DNA of 64,000 bases from MGBC163016 sp964518575 (GTDB lineage Bacteria; Actinomycetota; Coriobacteriia; Coriobacteriales; Eggerthellaceae): the NCBI GenBank assembly GCA_964518575.1, contig CAZFGW010000001.1:186001-250000 (forward strand). The letters run 5' to 3'. The notes beneath the pieces were generated by a model. The model was not told the DNA's origin, searched no databases, and worked only from the letters and a program-made list of their open reading frames with translations. Positions 17,816-26,362 of this stretch are shown here, piece by piece (position 1 is the first letter of the stretch; each line of letters starts with the position of its first letter). The translations under genes were made by a program, and so were the position numbers.

Positions 17816-18283
17816 TTAACACCCGCTTTCAACATAGATGAGGGCATTGTTCGGACACGCGGCAACGCAGTGCGGATCTCCCGGTTCACCGAGGACTTCT
17901 CCACATAGATCACATTTATATGCTTTCGCTTTGCCCGTCTCCGGCTCGACTTCAATGCGGACAGCTCCAAAGGGACAGAGCGACTCACAGGTTCTGCATC
18001 CGACACATTTTTTAGGATCGGATGTCACGATGCCGGTACGGGGGTCTTTCGTCATAGCACCCGAGATGCATCCTTCGACACACTTGGGATGATCACAGTG
18101 ACGGCAGTTGATTGCAATGGAGAGGGTTTTGCTTCCTTCAACCCTGACACGATTCTGCGGCGTAGGCTGCTCGATCATGAATGCCTTGAAGGTGTCCTTC
18201 GAACGCGAATGAAAGGTTTTACATGCAACCTCACAGCGCTTGCAGTCGATGCACCATGCTTCTATTGCGAATATCCTTTTCAC
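17816..18283 (-). CDS. Multi-cluster 4Fe-4S ferredoxin of the glutamate synthase cluster
   Basis: 155 residues, DmsB/HycB-type electron-transfer protein with four Cys groups: CIDCKRCEVAC at the start, CRHCDHPKCVEGC, CVGCRTCESLC and a final CDLC...CVAACP, enough for up to four [4Fe-4S] clusters. The GTG at 18292 overlaps the upstream TGA, but GGGGGAG lies only one base from it and eight bases from the next GTG at 18283, so I place the start there. It most likely passes electrons between the FAD protein and the FMN glutamate synthase; cytoplasmic, no signal peptide. Confidence 0.88.
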   Translation of the reverse strand: MKRIFAIEAWCIDCKRCEVACKTFHSRSKDTFKAFMIEQPTPQNRVRVEGSKTLSIAINCRHCDHPKCVEGCISGAMTKDPRTGIVTSDPKKCVGCRTCESLCPFGAVRIEVEPETGKAKAYKCDLCGEVLGEPGDPHCVAACPNNALIYVESGC

Positions 18284-18288
18284 TTCGA

Positions 18289-19794
18289 TCACTCCCCCGC
18301 ATGCTTGACGCCGAGAATCTCCAGTTCCTTTTCATTGAGACCAACTCCGCGCAACATGAGTCGATTGCCTTTCAGGCTGTCTATCGAATTGATGCCCATG
18401 CCGCCCATCATCTCTTGGATCTCGTGGTTCCACCCTGTGATGAGATTGACCACGCGCTCGGCAGCAATCTCCGGATTCAAGCGACGCGTCAGATCAGGGT
18501 TCTGCGTTGCGATCCCCCAGTTACATTTGCCGCTGGAACAATCGCCACATTGGTGGCACCCGAGCGCGATGAGTGCTGCCGAAGCAATATAGACCGCATC
18601 AGCTCCGAGCGCTACAGCACGCACAATGTCGGCAGAGCTTCTAAGCGAGCCTCCCGCAACAAGACTGACCGTTGAGCGGATGCCTTCATCGCGCAGACGC
18701 TGATCGATGGCGGCAAGCGCAAGCTCAACAGGAATGCCAACGTTGTCCCTGATACGCTTGGGGGCAGCACCCGTGCCGCCGCGGAAACCGTCAACGGCGA
18801 TGATGTCAGCACCTGCACGTGCAATACCGGAGGCAATGGCAGGAGCATTGTGGACAGCGGCTATTTTCACCGAAACCGGCTTGGTGTATCTGGTTGCTTC
18901 TTTCAACGAAAAGATCAGCTGGCGCAAATCCTCGATCGAGTAGATATCATGATGCGGCGCGGGCGAGATGGCGTCCGTTCCTTCAGGAATCATGCGTGTT
19001 CGCGACACTTCTTCGTTGATCTTCTCCCCGGGAAGGTGACCGCCGATGCCGGGCTTTGCTCCCTGTCCGATCTTGATCTCAATGGCAGCACCCGTATTGA
19101 GGTAGTGCGGGTCAACGCCGAACCGACCCGACGCAACCTGGACGATAGCATGATCTCCGAACGGTTCGAGGTCCTGATGAAGACCACCTTCGCCCGTATT
19201 GAAATATGTTCCCAACTGCTCAGCCGCCAGCGCCAAAGCCTTCTGTGTGTTCAGCGAGATGGAGCCGAAGCTCATAGCGGAGAACATGATAGGAACATCG
19301 AGTTTCAACTGGGGCGGCATGACCGAGGTGATCGTATGCTCTCTTTCGTTGACCTTCAATTTCGAAGGACGGCTTCCGAGGAACACCTTCGTTTCCATGG
19401 GCTCACGCAACGGATCGATGGAGGGATTCGTCACCTGGCTTGCATTGAGCAAAAGATGATCCCAATAGATGGGAAAAGGCTCAGGGTTTCCCATAGAAGA
19501 CAGCAGGACGGCTCCCGTTTGCGCTTGCTTGGCAATGTCCTGCATATATCCGAGCGTCCAATTCGACGAGCCGGTATCAACCTGCGGCCACTTGGTGATA
19601 GCGATCGCATGGGTTGGGCACATGACCACGCACCTCTGGCAATTGACACACTTTGCATGATCGGCAGTTACTTTTCCCAACTGCTCATCAACGACGTGCA
19701 CCTCGTTGGAACACGAGCGCTCGCAAACGCCGCACTGGACGCATTCATCAAGGTCACGCAGAATCTTATAGCGCGGTAGCGTGTAATCAAGCAT
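18289..19794 (-). CDS. Glutamate synthase FMN subunit with N-terminal ferredoxin domain (GltB2 type)
   Basis: 501 residues. Residues 1-70 carry two [4Fe-4S] motifs (CVQCGVCERSC and CVNCQRCVVMCP); the rest is the FMN-binding synthase TIM barrel with MFSAMSFGSIS, GEGGLHQ, IKIGQGAKPGIGGHLPG, DGFRGGTGAAP and a 3Fe-4S-type CHQCGDCSSGKC loop. It condenses ammonia with 2-oxoglutarate using reduced ferredoxin clusters. ATG at 19794 has GAGGGAG eight bases upstream; a longer frame lacks an RBS. It overlaps the amidotransferase gene by 8 bp. The same architecture is known from archaeal and Thermotoga glutamate synthases. Confidence 0.93.
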   Translation of the reverse strand: MLDYTLPRYKILRDLDECVQCGVCERSCSNEVHVVDEQLGKVTADHAKCVNCQRCVVMCPTHAIAITKWPQVDTGSSNWTLGYMQDIAKQAQTGAVLLSSMGNPEPFPIYWDHLLLNASQVTNPSIDPLREPMETKVFLGSRPSKLKVNEREHTITSVMPPQLKLDVPIMFSAMSFGSISLNTQKALALAAEQLGTYFNTGEGGLHQDLEPFGDHAIVQVASGRFGVDPHYLNTGAAIEIKIGQGAKPGIGGHLPGEKINEEVSRTRMIPEGTDAISPAPHHDIYSIEDLRQLIFSLKEATRYTKPVSVKIAAVHNAPAIASGIARAGADIIAVDGFRGGTGAAPKRIRDNVGIPVELALAAIDQRLRDEGIRSTVSLVAGGSLRSSADIVRAVALGADAVYIASAALIALGCHQCGDCSSGKCNWGIATQNPDLTRRLNPEIAAERVVNLITGWNHEIQEMMGGMGINSIDSLKGNRLMLRGVGLNEKELEILGVKHAGE

Positions 19795-20989
19795 GAGCCA
19801 ACTCCCTCTTGCGCGGAGGCTGAACCCCGACCTCATGTGCTAAGGGCGTATCAGCCGGATCATTCTCATAAGGACCATTGAGTTTGCGCTTCGCAACCTC
19901 ATCAAGCTGGACGACGAACGGCACGCCGCCGTCGATGGATCGGACGTTTTCCGCATCAGGGCAAACCACTTCAATGGCAGCCTGCTCGCTGGCGAGATAT
20001 ACCATGGGACCCTTCTCCGCCACCATGAGCGCGCGCAGCTTCAATCGGTCGTTTATGGCAAGCAACCCTTCCTCTGACCCCAAAATGACCGAGAAGGGTC
20101 CGTTCACGAGCGCGCTGGCATAGGTAGTTCTGAGCGCGGTTTCAAAAGCGGCATCCTCAGCGCTCATGTGGGCAATATCATCCCAAGAGGTTGCCGTCAT
20201 GATATGGGCGGCCATGGCTTGGGAAAGCCCGTGACGCCGTGCCAACAGATCGAACAGATACGTTATGACCTCGGTATCTGTTTGTAGTTCACATTGGTAT
20301 CCGAATTGCTCAACGTAGCGGCGATTCGCGTCATAGCTTGAGATTTCTCCATTGTGGACCACCGACCAATTCAGGAGCGTGAAAGGATGCGCACCGCCCC
20401 ACCAGCCGGGCGTGTTGGTAGGAAACCTTCCGTGCGCGGTCCAAAGCCATGCTTTGTAGTCCTGAATGCGATAGAACTCCCCGATATCCTCAGGGTATCC
20501 CACGCCTTTGAAGGCGCCCATGTTCTTGCCCGACGACGCAACGAACGCGCCGTCGATATCAGCGTTGATATGGAACACATGCTGCATGGTATATTCCGCC
20601 TCATCCAAGCCGCTCATATTGAGCTTCATCGGATGCGTTGCCGCGAAGTAGCGCCAGATATCAGGCGGGTTCTTGATGGCAGGAACGCTTTGGGTGGGTA
20701 TGCGCTCCTGCTTTTCGACCATGAAGAATTCGTCAAGATAGCGCTCTACCTCAGCGCGCGCTTCCTGGCTTTCATACATGATGTGGAAAGCGTAGAGGTC
20801 TTTGTATTCAGGATATATGCCATAGGCAGCAAAGCCGCCACCGAGTCCATTGCCCCGATCATGCATCAAGGCGATGGATTTCAAAATATCTGTTCCATCA
20901 TGACAGGTACCCGTCCTGTCCATGATGCCGGCAATAGCACACCCAGACGGAATGCGCACTGCCCCTTCTCTCAGATTCCGTTTCTCCAT
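19787..20989 (-). CDS. Glutamate synthase amidotransferase subunit (GltB1 type)
   Basis: 400 residues of class II glutamine amidotransferase. The nucleophile is an internal cysteine, Cys17 in RIPSGCAIAGIMDR, instead of the N-terminal Cys of bacterial GltB, so either the leader is removed or it works like the archaeal type. WTAHGRFPTNTPGWWGGAHPF and VVHNGEISS are the glutamine-binding and oxyanion motifs. It releases ammonia for the downstream FMN subunit. First gene of the five-gene cluster; AAGGGG precedes the ATG at 20989. Separation of the three classical GltB domains into separate proteins is directly visible. Confidence 0.9.
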   Translation of the reverse strand: MEKRNLREGAVRIPSGCAIAGIMDRTGTCHDGTDILKSIALMHDRGNGLGGGFAAYGIYPEYKDLYAFHIMYESQEARAEVERYLDEFFMVEKQERIPTQSVPAIKNPPDIWRYFAATHPMKLNMSGLDEAEYTMQHVFHINADIDGAFVASSGKNMGAFKGVGYPEDIGEFYRIQDYKAWLWTAHGRFPTNTPGWWGGAHPFTLLNWSVVHNGEISSYDANRRYVEQFGYQCELQTDTEVITYLFDLLARRHGLSQAMAAHIMTATSWDDIAHMSAEDAAFETALRTTYASALVNGPFSVILGSEEGLLAINDRLKLRALMVAEKGPMVYLASEQAAIEVVCPDAENVRSIDGGVPFVVQLDEVAKRKLNGPYENDPADTPLAHEVGVQPPRKRELAHA

Positions 20990-21059
20990 AGGGGATACCC
21001 CTTACCTGTTATCTTCGCTTCTCGATACGAATTGTTTTGGATAACCGTATTTGAAAAGA

Positions 21060-21599
21060 TTACCCATCCAATGTTTCACATGGGTGTGCCCTTTGTTTCA
21101 ATCGTGTTACATGATGTTGTTTTTCATCGGTGATTCCGAAGGAGAAAAGAAGAAAAAGAGTGGCGATGACCTGCGCTTTTTCATGAATTCCCAGCCAAGT
21201 GGGCATCCATATCCGCGAATTGAGCAACTCACCCAAAGCAAGCTGATTAACCTCATGGAGCACTTCCGATGAAACCTCAGCCCTACCATGTGCGAAACGA
21301 GGCATGATCAAACGCGATCCACATGAAGCGAAATGTGGCTCAAGTTGCATCAGGACATGATGCTGCAGAGCAAGCTTGTTTCTCACATGCTCCTGAGCAC
21401 TCTGTGGCAGTGAGCGTTGTGCACCCGCCGCCTCCGCTATGCGATGAAGCATAACCTGCGCAACTAAAGTGAGGTCAGCTTTGACAAGTTGGTCATAGGT
21501 CAAATAGATACCGGTGGGATCAGACTGCTCAAAAGATGCGATGACGCCGGGCTGATCGGTCCAAACCAAAGACGACGTGTTGACGGGTTGAGCTTGCAT
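21060..21599 (-). CDS. Hypothetical protein upstream of the glutamate synthase cluster
   Basis: About 179 residues if the ATG at 21599 is used; GTG at 21608 or 21641 are alternatives and none has a clear RBS. Not recognised. The protein is soluble, with a central His-rich helical part (NKLALQHHVLMQLEPH), a hydrophobic stretch near the C-terminus (VIATLFLLFSFG) and no visible zinc finger or HTH. It ends 70 bp before the amidotransferase gene on the same strand, so it may be the first gene of that transcript or an independent regulator. Coding potential is moderate: one long clean frame, no competing gene. Confidence 0.5.
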   Translation of the reverse strand: MQAQPVNTSSLVWTDQPGVIASFEQSDPTGIYLTYDQLVKADLTLVAQVMLHRIAEAAGAQRSLPQSAQEHVRNKLALQHHVLMQLEPHFASCGSRLIMPRFAHGRAEVSSEVLHEVNQLALGELLNSRIWMPTWLGIHEKAQVIATLFLLFSFGITDEKQHHVTRLKQRAHPCETLDG

Positions 21600-21782
21600 A
21601 GAACGCACCCACTTTCTTTTCCTTCTTGTTTCATAGACCACGCATCCACGATTGGCGAATGGGAAGGAACCATTGCAAGAAACGCTCAGCCTGCGGCCAA
21701 TCAGGATGGGTGCGTTTGCATGATCTATCTTTTCAGTGTGGCGATTATATCACGAAACTGGTACATATGTTCGTTATCTTTT

Positions 21783-21818
21783 ATAAAAAGAGAGCCGATG
21801 CTTTTCGACACCGGCTCT
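21783..21818 (-). terminator. Rho-independent terminator after the EF-G-like gene
   Basis: Stem AGAGCCGGTG / CATCGGCTCT (one G-T pair) with an 8-base loop, read on the minus strand, followed by CTTTTTAT. It lies 20 bp after the stop codon. Confidence 0.9.
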
Positions 21819-21837
21819 GCCTGAAATCGAGCGTAGG

Positions 21838-23925
21838 TTAGTTGCCCGCTGCGCGCGCCTTTTCGTACTCCTCGATCAGTTTCTTCGTTACGTCGTGGGG
21901 CGCTTCTTCATACCCCTCAATCTCGATCGTATAGGAGCCCGATCCACGCGTGAGCGACCTCAGGTCCTTTGTGTATTCGATAACCTCGGCATAGGGAACC
22001 CTGACCTTGATGATGGTGTCTCCCGCGTCGCCCGCGTCGGTACCGATGATGCGTCCGCGCCTCGTGGAAATGTCGCCCATGATTGTGCCAGCGTATTCCT
22101 CGCTAACCTCGATATCCATCGTAGCCATCGGCTCGAGGATCACGGGGTTCGCCTTCTCGCATGCCGCACGGAAACCGATGCGCGCAGCAGTCTTGAAAGC
22201 CATTTCGTTGGAGTCAACCGAGTGGTACGAACCATCAAACACCGCGCACTTGATATCGACCATGGGATATCCTGCCAAGAAGCCTTCCGCCATGGCTTCC
22301 TGCACGCCTTTGTCAACGGCAGGAATCAAGCCATTGGGAATCACGCCGCCCTTGATTTCGTCAACGAACTCATAGCCTCCTCCCGGGAAAGGCTCAAGAC
22401 GCAACCAGCAATCGCCAAACTGCCCCGCGCCGCCAGTCTGCTTCTTGTGACGACCCTGCGCCTCTGCGGTTTTGCGAATGGTCTCGCGGTAAGGAATGCG
22501 CACGGGAACGAGCCGAGCCTCAACGCCCGTCTGCTCTTTCAGGCGCGAAAGAAGCATGTCGACCTGCGTATCGCCCATGGCGTGCAGGATGGTTTGATGA
22601 GTCATCTCGTCGCGCGTGATGCGGATGGTGGGATCAGCCTCAGCCGCCTTCGCCAAGAATGTGCCCAGCTTGTCCTCTTCGTTCTTATTGACCGCCTCGA
22701 TGGCGACGGGATACAGCGGCTCAGGAAGATTGAGCGGCTCGATAGCGATATCGCCCTCAACGGACAGCGTGTCGCCTGAGCGCGTTTCGGAAAGCTTGGG
22801 GACCACTACGATGTCGCCCGCTTTCGCGCTCTTGACATCCATCGCTTCCTTGCCCGTCATAACCTGGATCTTGCCGAGGCGTTCCTTCTTGCCCGTGCGG
22901 GAATTGATCAGTTCAACGCCCGGCTCAAGGTATCCAGAAAGCACCTTCAGGAAGCTCAAACGTCCTACGAACGGATCGGAGATTGTCTTGAAGACGAACG
23001 CGGAGGGACGCTTCGTCTCATCGATCGGGATGGAGGTGCCGTCTGCCATGGCTTTGAAGCCGCCGTGGCTGCGCGGATGCGGGAAGTAGGTGGCGATGTC
23101 CTCCATGAGGTTCTGAACGCCCTGCATGATGATGGTAGAGCCTACATAGACCGGGATGAAAAGTTCCTGAGCGATGGCTTTGTCAAGGAGCTGCTCGAGT
23201 TCCTCTTGCGTCAACTGCTCTTCGCCATCAAGATACTTCATCATGAGCTCGTCATCTGCCTCAGCAACGAGGTCACAGAGCTTCTCACGCGCATTGATAG
23301 CTTTTTCCATGTACTCCTCGGGAATGTCCTCAACGACCTCTTCCGCACTTGAAGCGCTGTGGTAGCGCGCCTTCATGCGAATGACGTCAATAACGCCCTT
23401 GAAGTCTTTGTCCTGCCCGATAGGAATGGTCACCGCACCGAGCCGGGAGCCGAAACGGGCATGGAGCGCCGCCATGGCATTGGCGAAGTTCGCATTTTCG
23501 CGATCGATATGGTTGATGTAAACGGCACGAGAAGTTTGCAGATTTTCCGCTTCGCGCCACAGGCGATTGGTCATGACCTGCGGTCCCGCAACGGCGTCGA
23601 CAACGAACAGCGCCATCTCCGCCGCCTGCATGCTCGCAAGCGTATCGCCGATGAAATCAGGATGTCCCGAAGTATCCAAAACATTGATCTTGAAGTCTTT
23701 ATAGGGAATCGGCGCCACTGACGTTGAGATTGTGAATTTGCGCTTGATCTCTTCGTTATCGTAATCAAGATAGGATTTCCCGTCATGCGTTGTTCCCATG
23801 CGAGGAGTTTTCCCTGAAACATAGAGCATCGCCTCTGCGAGCGACGTCTTTCCAGCTCCATCTTGTCCTACAAGTACAATGTTTCTCACATGCTCCGTTT
23901 CTGGTGCCGCCATTTTCACCACCAT
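21838..23925 (-). CDS. Elongation factor G-like protein (FusA2 type)
   Basis: 695 residues, five-domain translocase fold. P-loop GQDGAGKTS near residue 20; switch I is shortened (KRKFTISTSVAPIPY); the G3 motif is DTSGHPDF instead of DTPGHVDF and G4 is NHIDREN instead of NKMDR. These departures place it in the EF-G-like (EF-G2/FusA2) group, not the main fusA, which is normally beside rpsL-rpsG. Exact function of this group is unsettled (ribosome recycling or a back-up translocase). ATG at 23925 has AGGA eight bases upstream; ATGs at 23934 and 23913 are alternatives. Ends at a strong terminator. Confidence 0.9.
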   Translation of the reverse strand: MVVKMAAPETEHVRNIVLVGQDGAGKTSLAEAMLYVSGKTPRMGTTHDGKSYLDYDNEEIKRKFTISTSVAPIPYKDFKINVLDTSGHPDFIGDTLASMQAAEMALFVVDAVAGPQVMTNRLWREAENLQTSRAVYINHIDRENANFANAMAALHARFGSRLGAVTIPIGQDKDFKGVIDVIRMKARYHSASSAEEVVEDIPEEYMEKAINAREKLCDLVAEADDELMMKYLDGEEQLTQEELEQLLDKAIAQELFIPVYVGSTIIMQGVQNLMEDIATYFPHPRSHGGFKAMADGTSIPIDETKRPSAFVFKTISDPFVGRLSFLKVLSGYLEPGVELINSRTGKKERLGKIQVMTGKEAMDVKSAKAGDIVVVPKLSETRSGDTLSVEGDIAIEPLNLPEPLYPVAIEAVNKNEEDKLGTFLAKAAEADPTIRITRDEMTHQTILHAMGDTQVDMLLSRLKEQTGVEARLVPVRIPYRETIRKTAEAQGRHKKQTGGAGQFGDCWLRLEPFPGGGYEFVDEIKGGVIPNGLIPAVDKGVQEAMAEGFLAGYPMVDIKCAVFDGSYHSVDSNEMAFKTAARIGFRAACEKANPVILEPMATMDIEVSEEYAGTIMGDISTRRGRIIGTDAGDAGDTIIKVRVPYAEVIEYTKDLRSLTRGSGSYTIEIEGYEEAPHDVTKKLIEEYEKARAAGN

Positions 23926-24264
23926 CTTTCGCATCCTGGATTATCCCGAAAGGAAACGCATTTATATGCTTGATTGAAGGCGTCTTTCTCATGCGTTGCT
24001 CTTCAGGCTTGACGACTCAATTTTAACGTATAAAACAGGCCAGCTCTGCCACAGATGAATATCGCCTCTGAGATATGTTCGCGCGTCATAAAAAGACTAC
24101 ACCTTTGCCTGTTCGTGCGGTTTTCGCGAAATGCGGGGGCGCATAAAGCCACCGCTTCGCCCCTGCGTATTGACATATGCGCCGTGAGGTGATTTCACAG
24201 AATGAGAACGTGCGATAAGGATCAGTTCACGTCCCAAGCTTGTATAGAGAGGAAGTGATCCTTT
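23926..24264. other. Divergent spacer with a GC-rich hairpin
   Basis: 339 bp between divergent genes. A near-perfect stem GCGGGGGCG (24133-24141) / CGCCCCTGC (24158-24166) with a 16-base loop stands out; it has no T tract on either strand. A TTGACA at about 24170 faces the LuxR gene but lacks a convincing -10. No ORF with an RBS. Confidence 0.4.
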
Positions 24265-24885
24265 ATGAAACAAAGCTACTCGCATCTCTTATTGCTCTTG
24301 CTCATTTTCAGCACACTCACCGCATGTGTCTCCTCGATCGCCGTCATAGGAAATTGCTGGGCATCATTCTCTTTGAGGAAGCGCGCGGATAAAAACGCGT
24401 CTTCTGTCAATCTTTGCACGCCCCCTTCATCGGGCGATACGGCAGATACTGCTCTTATCGCAAACGCGGAAGGTATAAGGTGCGAACACGGCGAACGTGA
24501 TGAACTTGGAGAGTTCGATAAGCTTGAAGAGTTTGACAACCTCAACGACCTTGATGATTTTGGTGCAGCCTCAAGCGAAGCCAACGCCCCCGCTTCCGCG
24601 AGCAATCCTGGCTCCCTTGATGCGAGCATCGTCGTGGCGCTTTTCCACCAATTGCTGGAAGACGTGCTCATCAAATACGGGCTCTCGAGCCAAGAGCGGC
24701 AGATTGCCTTCCATGTTCTGAGCATGAAGTCGAACAAGACCATCGCGAATGAATTATATATGTCCCAAAGCACGATCAAGTACCACATCGGGAAGATCTT
24801 CACAAAGACCCATTCCCGCTGTCGGGAAGAGTTTTGGAGCGCGGTAAACACCGGGCTGCATGACGACCATGAACGTCTTGCCTGA
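24265..24885 (+). CDS. LuxR-type HTH protein with an N-terminal membrane or lipoprotein segment
   Basis: 206 residues. Residues about 138-195 form a LuxR C-terminal HTH (LSSQERQIAFHVLSMKSNKTIANEL, then MSQSTIKYHIGKIFTK). The N-terminus is unexpected: a hydrophobic run ending in STLTAC, which fits a lipobox, followed by an acidic Asp/Glu/Leu-rich linker (DELGEFDKLEEFDNL). In Coriobacteriia LuxR regulators often carry many membrane segments; here only one remains, so it may be a membrane-tethered regulator or a shortened version of that type. The start ATG has AGAGGAAG about ten bases upstream. DNA target unknown. Convergent with the deaminase gene 28 bp away. Confidence 0.75.
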   Translation: MKQSYSHLLLLLLIFSTLTACVSSIAVIGNCWASFSLRKRADKNASSVNLCTPPSSGDTADTALIANAEGIRCEHGERDELGEFDKLEEFDNLNDLDDFGAASSEANAPASASNPGSLDASIVVALFHQLLEDVLIKYGLSSQERQIAFHVLSMKSNKTIANELYMSQSTIKYHIGKIFTKTHSRCREEFWSAVNTGLHDDHERLA

Positions 24886-24913
24886 GCACGCGTCCGGGCT
24901 GACCGATCGGGTC

Positions 24914-26209
24914 CTATAACTCAGATATAATCCTTGCCGCACGTTCGCTTACTTCTGACTTCGCACGCTCAACATCAATCGTTGGCCACGCGCCGTTCTC
25001 ATACACGACCGCGCCGTCCGACATCGTGAGCACCACATCGCTGCCGTCCCCGGCGAACACGATGTTGTAAAGCGGTGCCGTCATCGGATGCCACTGCGGT
25101 CCTGTGGTGTCGAACACGCACAAGTCAGCACGGTAGCCTTCTTTGAGCAGACCGCAATCCGTACGTCCTTGGGACAGTGCGCCCGTATGCGTGGCAGCTT
25201 TAAGGATCTGCTTGGGCTCGACCACCGCCGGATCAAGGGTGCTGCCCTTATAGATCAGCCCCATCACATACATGTCGCTGAAGAGGTTGTGATTGTTATT
25301 GGAAGCCATGCCGTCAGAACCGAGGCAAACATTCATGCCCCGTGCGAGCATCGCAGGGATGGGCGCGAATCCGCTCCCGAGCTTCATGTTCGAAACAGGG
25401 TTATTCGCGATGAACACGCCACTTGACTCCATGAGATCCAGATCGGCGTCATCCACCCATACGCAGTGCGCCGCCGTGACGGGCACCTCGAACGCACCGA
25501 TCGACGCGAAGTACTGCACGGGCGATAACCCCTCGTGGCGCTCGCGGCATTCCGCGACTTCCTTTTCGGTTTCGCTCAGATGGATATGCAGACGAAGCCC
25601 CTTCTCCTTCACGATCTGGACGATGTCGCGGCACACGATCTCGTTGGACGTATATTCCGCATGGATGTTGTAGTCGATCTTGACGCGCCCGTTCGACGAG
25701 TTGTGAAGTTCACGAACATAGCGCTCATTCTGGGCGCAGATGGGGTATTCCGCGTAGGGCTTCGGCTCGAACGCGAGCAACCCTTCGCACAGGTTCGCCT
25801 TGAGCCCCGCTTCATCGACTGCCTGCGCACGCTCAGGCGTAGCGTAGTACATGTCCGAGAAACTGACGACGCCGTAGCGCGCCATCTCAGCGCACGCGAG
25901 CGCAGTCGCCCAATACGTATCCTCGGGGGTGATCTTCGCCTCGAACGGCCAGCACTTCTCATTCAGCCAACGATCGAGCGGAAGGTTTTCCGCATAGCCG
26001 CGCAAAAGCGTCATGGGCGCGTGGGAATGAGCATTGTAGAGTGCCGGCATCAAGAGCTTGCCCGCCCCATCATACACGCAACCATAGCGATCAGCGTCCT
26101 TAGGAGGCTCCTCGCCCACATACGCGATGGTGGCGCCATCGATCCCCACGTAGCAGTTCGGCTTGACTTCGAAATGCTCATCAAGAATGGATATGTTTGC
26201 GAACAGCAT
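24914..26209 (-). CDS. mtaD: 5-methylthioadenosine / S-adenosylhomocysteine deaminase
   Basis: 431-residue amidohydrolase of the MtaD/ATZ-TRZ group, hydrolytically deaminating MTA or SAH (or a related purine nucleoside). Metal and catalytic residues: NAHSHAPM (two His) near 60, LHIHLSE with the His/Glu pair near 210, TAAHCVW near 243, and LGSDGMASNNN with the final Asp near 294. ATG at 26209 has GAGGCATC upstream. This route matters in organisms lacking MTA/SAH nucleosidase. Substrate among MTA, SAH and 5'-deoxyadenosine cannot be decided from sequence. Confidence 0.88.
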   Translation of the reverse strand: MLFANISILDEHFEVKPNCYVGIDGATIAYVGEEPPKDADRYGCVYDGAGKLLMPALYNAHSHAPMTLLRGYAENLPLDRWLNEKCWPFEAKITPEDTYWATALACAEMARYGVVSFSDMYYATPERAQAVDEAGLKANLCEGLLAFEPKPYAEYPICAQNERYVRELHNSSNGRVKIDYNIHAEYTSNEIVCRDIVQIVKEKGLRLHIHLSETEKEVAECRERHEGLSPVQYFASIGAFEVPVTAAHCVWVDDADLDLMESSGVFIANNPVSNMKLGSGFAPIPAMLARGMNVCLGSDGMASNNNHNLFSDMYVMGLIYKGSTLDPAVVEPKQILKAATHTGALSQGRTDCGLLKEGYRADLCVFDTTGPQWHPMTAPLYNIVFAGDGSDVVLTMSDGAVVYENGAWPTIDVERAKSEVSERAARIISEL

Positions 26210-26246
26210 GCGATGCCTCTTTCACTCTCATTATTAGACTGTGTCA

Positions 26247-26263
26247 AATAGTAACAAACTATT
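26247..26263. promoter_or_regulatory. Inverted repeat in the mtaD promoter region
   Basis: Perfect 6-bp arms AATAGT / ACTATT separated by AACAA, about 40 bp before the mtaD ATG, overlapping a TTGTTA and close to TAATAA on the minus strand. It could be an operator; the regulator is not known. Confidence 0.35.
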
Positions 26264-26362
26264 GCGCTACAAGAACATGATCATGGCGATCAAGCGCAAA
26301 CTGCCGCTCGGCGCCTCCGCAGGAAGGGCGCTTCACACGATTATCAGATTGGGCTTGGAGGA

